Below are positions 1 through 5,510 of a stretch of DNA of 15,263 nucleotides, piece after piece. The DNA lies in the NCBI GenBank assembly GCA_027064285.1, contig JAMOPX010000101.1:1-15263 (forward strand), given 5' to 3'. The position numbers and the translations under genes are program-made. The stretch is from Desulfobacterales bacterium (GTDB taxonomy: Bacteria; Desulfobacterota; DSM-4660; Desulfatiglandales; JALVZP01). The notes beneath the pieces were generated by a model. It searched no databases, was not told the origin of the DNA, and was given only the letters and a program-made list of their open reading frames with translations. Numbering within the stretch: the stretch's first letter is position 1; each line of letters opens with the position of its first letter.

Positions 1-549
1 CGAAATCTGCAGAAGACACCAGTCTTGTTGGTATAGATGTGGGTATTCGGGACGAAGTTTTCCAAAAGATGGAAAAGGCAGACTAAAAGAGTTGCAAAAG
101 TAATGCAAAAGATAGCTTGTGTAAGGCGTGACTTTCTTCACAAAGTTTCCACCATCATAGCCAAAAGCCACGATGTGGTGGAAGAGCTGAAAGATAATAG
201 ATTCAGCATGGAGCCCTTTATCAGAATGCTTGAATACAAGTGCAGGCAGTATGGACAGATATTTCTAAAAGTAGATCCCAGAAAGAGCAGTCAGACCTGT
301 TCAGCTTGTGGTTTTGTTCATCCTAAAAACAGGAAAGGAAAAATCTTTTGCTGTCTGCACTGTGGCTACACTGATGATGCAGACATTAACGCTGCGAAAG
401 AGATATTGCAGAGAGGGTTGGCTATCCTTAAAAGCTCTACCGCTGGGCTGGCGGGAAGTGACGCCCGTGGAGAGGGCACTGATGGCGGAACTGCTTTTGG
501 GCAGGTCTACGAGTCATCCCTCGTTGAAGCGGGAATCTCACGGCTTTAG
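1..549 (+). pseudogene. tnpB: Decayed TnpB (IS200/IS605 OrfB) 3' portion
   Basis: Remnant of a TnpB RNA-guided nuclease/accessory protein of IS200/IS605 elements; it enters from beyond the left edge. The RuvC-I stretch SLVGIDVGIR is read in one frame (about bases 21-50) and stops at 84-86. The rest (KRVAKVMQKI..RRDFLHK..FIRMLEYKC) is read in another frame from about base 60 to the stop at 547-549, so there is a frameshift. Roughly 50 residues usually lying between these parts are missing. The segment after VVEELKDN, where the RuvC-II glutamate would sit, is also shortened. The zinc ribbon (CSACG..CCLHCG) and RuvC-III DADINAA are intact, as is the tail ending EAGISRL typical of TnpB. With a frameshift and at least two deletions it cannot make an active nuclease. 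No TnpA or left end is visible. Confidence 0.85.
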
Positions 550-564
550 TCGTGGGAGGGTCAA
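440..564 (+). ncRNA. omega-RNA-like right end of the IS200/IS605 element
   Basis: TnpB guide RNAs (omega-RNAs) are made from the 3' end of tnpB and the element's right end, so they overlap the coding sequence. Here the terminal hairpin has arms 537-542 (CTCACG) and 551-556 (CGTGGG) around a GCTTTAGT loop, followed by GAGGG and then TCAA at 561-564. TCAA is a known right-end cleavage tetranucleotide in this family, for example IS608. Upstream possible stems include GGGC 445-448 with GCCC 463-466 and CTGC 491-494 with GCAG 501-504. The tnpB stop codon lies inside the terminal hairpin loop. The 5' limit is a guess; transcription is not shown. Bases after 564 would be the guide or target flank. 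Confidence 0.5.
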
Positions 565-790
565 TTATATTGATATATTTTGCCCTAAACAGGAGAATAA
601 GATAACCTATTTGACAAAACAAATATAATATTCCGTAAAATTTGGACTACTATAAATAGTATTTCTCTCCTATTGCCCTGTAAATACTACCTCTACGAAC
701 TCACCGAGAATTGCTGTTTTCATGGATTTTTACTTGCCTTTTTTCTGGACAAATATTATTTTCAGACAAAAATCATCCGGAGCAATAGTC
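565..790 (+). promoter_or_regulatory. Intergenic region with candidate promoter and dyad upstream of the MBL hydrolase
   Basis: No gene is seen here. A TTGACA box (611-616) is followed after 19 bases by TAAAAT (636-641), one mismatch from the -10 consensus but at the long end of allowed spacing. Just downstream is a short dyad, ACTAT-AA-ATAGT (649-660), near where transcription would begin, so it could be an operator. A ribosome-binding site CCGGAG (777-782) sits 8 bases before the ATG at 791. The roughly 140-base leader would be long for this genome. All promoter calls here are by eye. Confidence 0.35.
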
Positions 791-1522
791 ATGAAAGCAG
801 AAAAAGTGGTCACAGGTGTGTATTTTATAGCTGGCGAAGATGAATTTATGCCGGACTCTCATGTCTATATAATAGGAGAACCAGACTCTCATGATCTCAG
901 TATGATAGATGTAGGATTATTTGGAAAGGGATATAAAAAGATTCAAGCGATAAAGAATGCAGGTATAGAACTAAAAGATATAAAGAGAATAATAATGACC
1001 CACACCCACTTGGATCATATAGGTGCATTGAAGGAAATAAAGGAAAAGATACCCCATGCTGAACTCTGGGTCCACAGAACAGAAGCAGAGCAACTGGAAG
1101 CTGGAGATGAAAGAACAGTTTATGGAATGGACATGTTCAAACAGATGTTTCAAATGCAATTTGGGATCAAACCAGGTGAATTTAAGTTTAAGGTTCACAA
1201 AAAATTAGAAGGAGGAGAAACGCTTAACTTAGGTGGGATGAAATGGCGCGTTTTACACATACCAGGACACTCTATGGGAAGTATAGCACTTTATAATCCA
1301 CATAAGATGATCTTGATCCCTGGAGATGTAATATATGCAGACTACAACATAGGAAGATTTGACCTGTTTGGAGCAAGTGGCAAACAACTTAAAGAATCTT
1401 TGTATAAACTGGCAGAACTGAAAGTGAGAATCTTACTTCCTGGGCACAATAGGATAGTAAAAAATCTTGAGCATGACTATATATTGAAAACAGCAAGACA
1501 GTGGGAACCTTATCTGTTTTAA
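791..1522 (+). CDS. Metallo-beta-lactamase-fold hydrolase (glyoxalase II-like)
   Basis: 243-residue cytoplasmic hydrolase of the metallo-beta-lactamase superfamily. The signature THTHLDHIG (HxHxDH), the third histidine in HIPGHSMGS, the bridging aspartate in LIPGDVIYAD and the last histidine in LLPGHNRI are all present, so a binuclear metal site is expected. This family includes hydroxyacylglutathione hydrolases, persulfide dioxygenases and many uncharacterised thioesterase-like enzymes; the substrate cannot be read from sequence. I start at 791 because CCGGAG precedes it at good spacing and MKAEKVVTGVYFI is a normal start for the fold. An in-frame ATG at 722 would add 23 odd aromatic-rich residues and has no ribosome-binding site. 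It is a single gene, convergent with queG 57 bases away, just downstream of the transposon remnant. Confidence 0.85.
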   Translation: MKAEKVVTGVYFIAGEDEFMPDSHVYIIGEPDSHDLSMIDVGLFGKGYKKIQAIKNAGIELKDIKRIIMTHTHLDHIGALKEIKEKIPHAELWVHRTEAEQLEAGDERTVYGMDMFKQMFQMQFGIKPGEFKFKVHKKLEGGETLNLGGMKWRVLHIPGHSMGSIALYNPHKMILIPGDVIYADYNIGRFDLFGASGKQLKESLYKLAELKVRILLPGHNRIVKNLEHDYILKTARQWEPYLF

Positions 1523-1579
1523 TAAATCTTTTGTTTGGCTCATTTTTTACAGAAAATTTTGGACTTAACCCTATCTGAA

Positions 1580-2488
1580 TTATGTCTTTAGACAATTTGA
1601 CAAAGAGCTGAGATTTCTCTTTATTTTTTTTATACCTGCCCTGGCCAAGGATGTTCTACCAAATCTCTTTTTAAAACTCACTTCATCCATTTCTAAAAAC
1701 TCTTCTAATGGCGGCAGGCAAATATACTTTATTCCTGCACGATTAAAAGGGCAAACCTGTTGGCATCTATCACATCCTACAAAAAAAGGATAAAGCTTAT
1801 CTGAAAATTCCTTTTTTATAGGCCCTTTATACTCTATTGTAATGTAGGAAAGGCAAAGCCTCGCATCAAAGCAATGAGCAGACTTAAGCGCACCTGTAGG
1901 GCAAGCATCTATACACCTATTACAGTCACCGCACTGGATAGATATAGGTTCTGGATCAGGAAAAGGAATGGATACAGTAGTGAATATCTCTGAGAGGAAA
2001 ACATATGAACCATATCCAGGCACAATAAGCATATTATTTTTTCCAATAAATCCCACTCCAGACATATAAGCAATGCTTCTTTCCAGAACAGGTGCAGAAT
2101 CAACACATATTCTTATTTTTGCACCTGGAAATCTATTGATAATAATTTTGCTTAGTTCTCTGCACAGATTCCTTATCCTTTTATGATAATCCTCTTTGAG
2201 AGGCTCTGTATATCTGGCAGTACAAAACCCATCTGGGCTTGCAGGTATATCACAGGAATATGGATACGCAAGCGAGATAATGGTGCTACAGCCCTGCAAA
2301 ATCTTACACGGATCTTCTCTTATGTCTAAGTATCTGTTAAGCCATTTCATGTCGGCATTTTTATTGGCCTTGAGCCATCTTATGAAGTTATCAAAAAAAA
2401 TAGGCCTCTGGGGTTTCAAAAAACCTATCCCCACAAAACCCAAATCTTTTGCCTTTTCTCTGATAAGCTCGTAAAGACTAAAGTTCAT
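1580..2488 (-). CDS. queG: Epoxyqueuosine reductase, short form
   Basis: QueG carries out the last step of queuosine synthesis, reducing epoxyqueuosine to queuosine in the wobble position of tRNAs with GUN anticodons, using cobalamin and two [4Fe-4S] clusters. This 302-residue protein has the catalytic-acid motif CVDSAPVLER (Asp130), the conserved GFIGKNN, then ferredoxin-type cysteines at 186, 189, 192, 196 (CGDCNRCIDACP) and 239, 242, 246 (CDRCQQVCPFN). It ends right after the RNLSSLSN segment that closes the core (usually RNxxxxLGN), so it lacks the HEAT-like C-terminal domain of longer homologues such as the E. coli protein. The ATG at 2488 overlaps the end of the upstream map gene by 11 bases, implying translational coupling; the further upstream in-frame ATG (2560) adds residues alien to the family. 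A tRNA-Asp(GTC), a queuosine substrate class, is in the same window. Confidence 0.9.
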   Translation of the reverse strand: MNFSLYELIREKAKDLGFVGIGFLKPQRPIFFDNFIRWLKANKNADMKWLNRYLDIREDPCKILQGCSTIISLAYPYSCDIPASPDGFCTARYTEPLKEDYHKRIRNLCRELSKIIINRFPGAKIRICVDSAPVLERSIAYMSGVGFIGKNNMLIVPGYGSYVFLSEIFTTVSIPFPDPEPISIQCGDCNRCIDACPTGALKSAHCFDARLCLSYITIEYKGPIKKEFSDKLYPFFVGCDRCQQVCPFNRAGIKYICLPPLEEFLEMDEVSFKKRFGRTSLARAGIKKIKRNLSSLSNCLKT

Positions 2489-3413
2489 AAGGGGTGAGAC
2501 TTTCGTGCCCGTCTTCTGTAACGAGTATTGTCTGCTCAAACTGGGCTGAAAGAGAGCCATCAGCAGTTACTGCAGTCCATCCGTCATCAAGTATCCTTAT
2601 TTCTTTTCTGCCAAGGTTTATCATTGGCTCTATGGTAAATACCATACCCGGAACAAGAATTATACCTTCTCCTCTCCTGCCATAATGGGGGATTTGCGGT
2701 GGCTCATGAAAGTCAAAACCAACTCCATGACCTACAAATTCCCTCACCACAGAGCATCCCTGCTCTTCTGCATACTTACTTATAGCCCAGCCTATATCTC
2801 CTATTCTATTACCGGGCTTTACCATGGAAATTCCTCTTTTAAGACATTCCTTGGTGATTGCCACCAATCTTTTTGCCTCATCCGTGGGAGTTCCCACAAA
2901 AAAGGTCTTGCTTACATCTGCATAATAACCATTTAGAATTGGAGTAACATCCACATTTACTATATCTCCATCCTGAATCACCCTTTTTCCTGGTATCCCG
3001 TGACATATTTCTTCATTCACAGAAACACATACACTCTTAGGAAATCCTCTATAATTCAAGGGAGCAGCAATTGCACCATTTTTTACAGTAAGTTCATGAA
3101 CAATTTTATCTATCTCTTCTGTCTTCATTCCTACTCTAAGCTTGCTTTCCACTGTATCAAGTATCTTAAGCGCAAGTTCACCAGCCTTTTTTATGCCTTC
3201 TATGTCTTTTTCTTCTTTAAGTCTTATCCCATATCTTTTGAAATATATCTCTTTTAGTTTCTCTTTGCTTATAGATATATAACCCTTTTTCAAACAGCAC
3301 TTTTTGTATTTTAAACCACTTCCACAAGGGCAAGGATCATTCCTTCCTATCTTGCCATAAAACCTGTTAAACTCCTTCCATAATTCTCTTTGCCATTCCT
3401 TTAAAGTATCCAC
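2478..3413 (-). CDS. map: Methionine aminopeptidase type I with N-terminal SEC-C zinc motif
   Basis: Removes the initiator methionine from new proteins. The 311-residue chain starts with a SEC-C zinc motif (RNDPCPCGSG..KKCC; Cys28, 30, 39, 40), a module also found at the SecA C-terminus, joined by a linker to the pita-bread peptidase. The metal ligands line up with E. coli MAP: Asp155 (VDVT), Asp166 (YADVS), His229 (GHGVG), Glu262 (IEPM) and Glu293 (QFEQT), with the substrate histidine at 138 (CHGIPG). The start is GTG at 3413: a TGA stands two codons upstream in frame, and no other ATG, GTG or TTG occurs before the zinc motif. It overlaps the end of the menE-like gene by 47 bases and queG by 11, so the three form one operon. 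The SEC-C part may help ribosome docking; that is inference. Confidence 0.95.
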   Translation of the reverse strand: MDTLKEWQRELWKEFNRFYGKIGRNDPCPCGSGLKYKKCCLKKGYISISKEKLKEIYFKRYGIRLKEEKDIEGIKKAGELALKILDTVESKLRVGMKTEEIDKIVHELTVKNGAIAAPLNYRGFPKSVCVSVNEEICHGIPGKRVIQDGDIVNVDVTPILNGYYADVSKTFFVGTPTDEAKRLVAITKECLKRGISMVKPGNRIGDIGWAISKYAEEQGCSVVREFVGHGVGFDFHEPPQIPHYGRRGEGIILVPGMVFTIEPMINLGRKEIRILDDGWTAVTADGSLSAQFEQTILVTEDGHESLTPYEL

Positions 3414-4782
3414 GGCTCAACTTTAACCCCTTCTCATAAATATTTTTTGGTAAGAAAAATATACGATCAGGTATTTTATACTTAGGTAGCATTTTTTCCA
3501 ACTCATTTTTTATCTTTGATTCAGTTATCTCCTGTTCCCTGTAAACAAAAGCTACAGGCCTATGTCCCCACTGTTCATCTTCCACAGCAACCACTACTGC
3601 ATCTACTATGCCTTCTATCTGGGTAAGCTTTTGTTCGATTTCCTCTGGCTGGATATTTTCTCCTCCAGAGATAAACATATTATCCTTTCTTCCATAAACA
3701 GTAAGGTAGCCATCTTTGTCTAAATATCCAAGATCACCTGTCTTGAACCAGCCATTTTCCTCGAAGGGAAAAACAAGTCCATCTTTATACATGTATCCCT
3801 TAAACAATGTCTTTCCTTTAACCATTATTTCCCCGTCTTCACTTATGACCAGCTCTCTATATGGAAGAAGTCTTCCTGATGTGAGAAGATGCTGAATTGT
3901 ATCATTTGGCCTTGTAGTAGTAACCTGAGATGCCATTTCAGTGCATCCATAAGTAGTATATATTGGAAGATCCAATTCTTTTGCTTTTCTTACAAGAGAC
4001 TCTCTTACAGACGCACCTCCTAATAATATTGCTTTAACAGATCTAAGGACTTCTATATTTTCCTTGTTCTTCAGCATTCTATAGAGCTGGGTAGGGACAA
4101 AAGATACATGGGTAATATTCATACTCTTTATTGCCTCAGAAATAGAATTTCTATTAGCTGGCACAGCTATGGCTGAACCAGAAATAAGAGTTCTAAATAT
4201 TATGCTTAAGCCTCCTACATGATATAGAGGCAAAAATATGCCCCACACATCTCCTGGAGCAAGTGATATGTTTGAATTAGAACCAAGAGCACTGTAATAG
4301 TGATTTCCTAAGCTATGCAGTACTGGCTTCGGATCTCCTAAACTTCCGGATGTAAAAATCACAGTAGCATATCTCTCAAGATCAGGATCAATGTCTTCAA
4401 AAAGATGTTTATTTCCTGACAAAATTAATTGATCCATATAAATAGACCTACATTCTGAATTTATATTCAGCCTTCTTTCTCTATCAGTTATCAATAGGTC
4501 ACATTCTATTTCTTTTAATGCCCTTTCTATCTGAGCATCCGGCCATCTGATATTTATTGGAACACAAATAGCACCCAAGTTTAAGATAGAAAGGATTATC
4601 AGCACATATTTAGCGCTATTTTCAGAAACAATAGCAACCTTTCTTCCTTTACCTACCCCTAACTCTTTAAGCTCCTTGCTACAGGCTAATATAAGACGAA
4701 TATACTCTTTGTAGCTAAGCTGTTCCTTTTCTGTAATAAGGGCCAAGCTATTTAATTTTTTTCTTTCTATAAAAGCTATCAT
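3367..4782 (-). CDS. menE: AMP-forming acyl-CoA ligase, MenE-like (o-succinylbenzoate-CoA ligase)
   Basis: Adenylate-forming ligase that activates a carboxylic acid with ATP and joins it to CoA. Motifs in the 471-residue form: phosphate-binding TSGSLGDPKP (144-153), LPLYHVGGLSIIFR which is typical of MenE, TYGCTE (277-282), TGDLGYLDKDG, and GRKDNMFISGGEN (364-376). The C-terminal lysine is in a slightly unusual GLKLSR (family GKxxR; Lys454). MenE makes o-succinylbenzoyl-CoA for menaquinone; no other men genes are here, so the substrate is a homology call. The start at 4782 is chosen because family alignment begins near MIAFIERKK; an in-frame ATG at 4893 would overlap the divergent gene's start codon and adds 37 residues without family counterpart. 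Neither start has a good ribosome-binding site, and a perfect palindrome sits 4-23 bases before 4782. First gene of the operon with map and queG. Confidence 0.75.
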   Translation of the reverse strand: MIAFIERKKLNSLALITEKEQLSYKEYIRLILACSKELKELGVGKGRKVAIVSENSAKYVLIILSILNLGAICVPINIRWPDAQIERALKEIECDLLITDRERRLNINSECRSIYMDQLILSGNKHLFEDIDPDLERYATVIFTSGSLGDPKPVLHSLGNHYYSALGSNSNISLAPGDVWGIFLPLYHVGGLSIIFRTLISGSAIAVPANRNSISEAIKSMNITHVSFVPTQLYRMLKNKENIEVLRSVKAILLGGASVRESLVRKAKELDLPIYTTYGCTEMASQVTTTRPNDTIQHLLTSGRLLPYRELVISEDGEIMVKGKTLFKGYMYKDGLVFPFEENGWFKTGDLGYLDKDGYLTVYGRKDNMFISGGENIQPEEIEQKLTQIEGIVDAVVVAVEDEQWGHRPVAFVYREQEITESKIKNELEKMLPKYKIPDRIFFLPKNIYEKGLKLSRGYFKGMAKRIMEGV

Positions 4783-4785
4783 CAC

Positions 4786-4805
4786 ACTATAAGATATCTT
4801 ATAGT
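4786..4805. repeat. Perfect 20-bp palindrome between the divergent genes
   Basis: The ten-base arm ACTATAAGAT is followed directly by its exact reverse complement. On the minus strand it covers the place where a ribosome-binding site for the menE-like gene would be, so it could act as a dimeric-repressor operator or as a hairpin in the leader. The half-site ACTATAAGA recurs at 4835-4843 and 4868-4876 in the same orientation, 49 and 33 bases further on. Confidence 0.85.
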
Positions 4806-4891
4806 ATTCCGCAAAACTTGATATTTTGCTGGATACTATAAGATAAAAATCCCATAAAGTCCATTTTACTATAAGAGACGGAGGAAAGCAC
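4806..4891. promoter_or_regulatory. Overlapping divergent promoters for the menE operon and the phosphoesterase gene
   Basis: Minus strand: TGGACT (4863 to 4858) and TATAGT (4840 to 4835) are separated by exactly 17 bases, giving a candidate sigma-70 type promoter with start near 4828, upstream of the palindrome and menE. Plus strand: TTGATA (4818-4823) and GATAAA (4842-4847), spacing 18, could serve the phosphoesterase gene, with ribosome-binding site GGAGG (4880-4884) 7 bases before ATG 4892. Two of the three ACTATAAGA words fall here (4835 and 4868), and the 4835 copy overlaps the minus-strand -10. Identified by eye only. Confidence 0.45.
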
Positions 4892-5305
4892 ATGAGATTT
4901 GTAATTCAGGAACACCATGCAAGAAAGCTACACTATGATTTGAGACTTGAGATGGGAGGTGTATTAAAATCGTGGGCTGTGCCAAAACAACCTTCTATGA
5001 ATCCAAAAGACAAAAGACTTGCTATTATGGTAGAAGACCATCCCATTGATTACATAGATTTTGAAGGAGAAATACCCCCAGGTTACTACGGAGCTGGGAA
5101 GGTATTAATATGGGACAAAGGTGAATATGAATTAATAGAGGGAGATGATCCACTTAAAGAGCTTGAAAAAGGAAAACTTGTTTTCAGACTAAATGGGAAA
5201 AAATTAAAAGGTGACTTTGCACTTATAAAAATGAAAGGGAAAGAAAATAACTGGCTGTTAATAAAGAAAAAAGAGGATTCTCCACCGAAGAAGAAATCCT
5301 CCTAA
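4892..5305 (+). CDS. Stand-alone DNA ligase D-type 3'-phosphoesterase domain protein
   Basis: 137-residue protein consisting of only the 3'-phosphoesterase (PE) domain known from LigD of bacterial non-homologous end joining. PE domains trim 3'-phosphates and 3'-ribonucleotides from DNA ends using Mn2+. The key residues of the Pseudomonas LigD PE map at a constant offset: His8, His14, Asp16 and Arg18 in the QEHHARKLHYDLRLE stretch, then His50 and Tyr54 in EDHPIDY. GEIPPGYYGAG is also typical. The C-terminus is lysine-rich (KKKEDSPPKKKSS), likely for nucleic-acid binding. There is no Ku, ligase or polymerase domain in the window, so it resembles the free-standing PE proteins of some archaea and bacteria. 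Strong ribosome-binding site GGAGG. It is divergent from menE and ends 7 bases before the 3' end of tRNA-Asp. Confidence 0.9.
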   Translation: MRFVIQEHHARKLHYDLRLEMGGVLKSWAVPKQPSMNPKDKRLAIMVEDHPIDYIDFEGEIPPGYYGAGKVLIWDKGEYELIEGDDPLKELEKGKLVFRLNGKKLKGDFALIKMKGKENNWLLIKKKEDSPPKKKSS

Positions 5306-5312
5306 AAAATAA

Positions 5313-5386
5313 CGGGGACGACGAGACTCGAACTCGCGACCTCCGGCGTGACAGGCCGGCGTTCTAACCAGCTGAACTACGCCCCC
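5313..5386 (-). tRNA. tRNA-Asp (anticodon GTC)
   Basis: 74-base gene read on the minus strand. Acceptor GGGGGCG pairs with CGTCCCC (one G-T), D-arm AGTTCAGCTGGTTAGA, anticodon loop CTGTCAC giving GTC, T-loop TTCGAGT, and discriminator G as expected for Asp. CCA is not encoded (TTA follows). GUC anticodons carry queuosine, the product finished by the nearby queG. Probably co-transcribed with tRNA-Val, 10 bases upstream. The run of T just after it on this strand could help termination, but no strong stem is seen. Confidence 0.97.
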
Positions 5387-5396
5387 GCTAAATACA

Positions 5397-5468
5397 TAGG
5401 CGGAACGGGATTTGAACCCGTGACCCCCGGCTTGTAAGGCCGATGCTCTCCCGCTGAGCTATCCGCCT
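5397..5468 (-). tRNA. tRNA-Val (anticodon TAC)
   Basis: 72-base gene on the minus strand. Acceptor AGGCGGA pairs with TCCGCCT over all seven positions, D-arm AGCTCAGCGGGAGAGC, anticodon loop CTTACAA giving TAC, T-loop TTCAAAT, discriminator A. CCA is not encoded. The first base pair is A-T rather than the more usual G-C, set by counting back from the invariant T8 and A9. It is 38 bases downstream of the lon stop codon. Confidence 0.96.
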
Positions 5469-5481
5469 GTTTAACAAAAAT

Positions 5482-5510
5482 TTTTTAGCAATTATTTATT
5501 TTTTTGTCAA
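5482..5510 (-). promoter_or_regulatory. Candidate promoter for the tRNA-Val/tRNA-Asp pair
   Basis: On the minus strand TTGACA (5510 to 5505) is followed after 17 bases by TAAAAA (5487 to 5482), a perfect -35 with a 4/6 -10 at ideal spacing. Transcription would start about 7 bases before the mature tRNA-Val 5' end. The -35 box contains the TGA stop codon of lon. No intrinsic terminator is seen between lon and the tRNAs. Confidence 0.5.

Noticed and set aside
308..628. 106-codon open frame overlapping the tnpB remnant
   Set aside because: It is a shifted-frame reading of the zinc-ribbon region and right end; the recognisable TnpB frame explains the sequence.
722..790. Upstream in-frame ATG extending the MBL hydrolase by 23 residues
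   Set aside because: No ribosome-binding site, odd aromatic-rich sequence, and the family fold starts at MKAEKVV with a good CCGGAG before 791.
1523..1579. Possible bidirectional terminator between the convergent MBL and queG genes
   Set aside because: The region is T- and A-rich with a small AAAATTTT palindrome, but I could not form a convincing GC stem followed by a T run.
4783..4893. N-terminal extension of the menE-like gene to an ATG at 4893
   Set aside because: It would overlap the divergent phosphoesterase start codon, run through the palindrome and promoter-like boxes, and matches nothing in the ligase family.
5313..5468. tRNA gene 3' end as an attachment site for an integrated element
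   Set aside because: No integrase gene and no second copy of the tRNA 3' end was seen in the window; only the adjacent phosphoesterase gene is suggestive.
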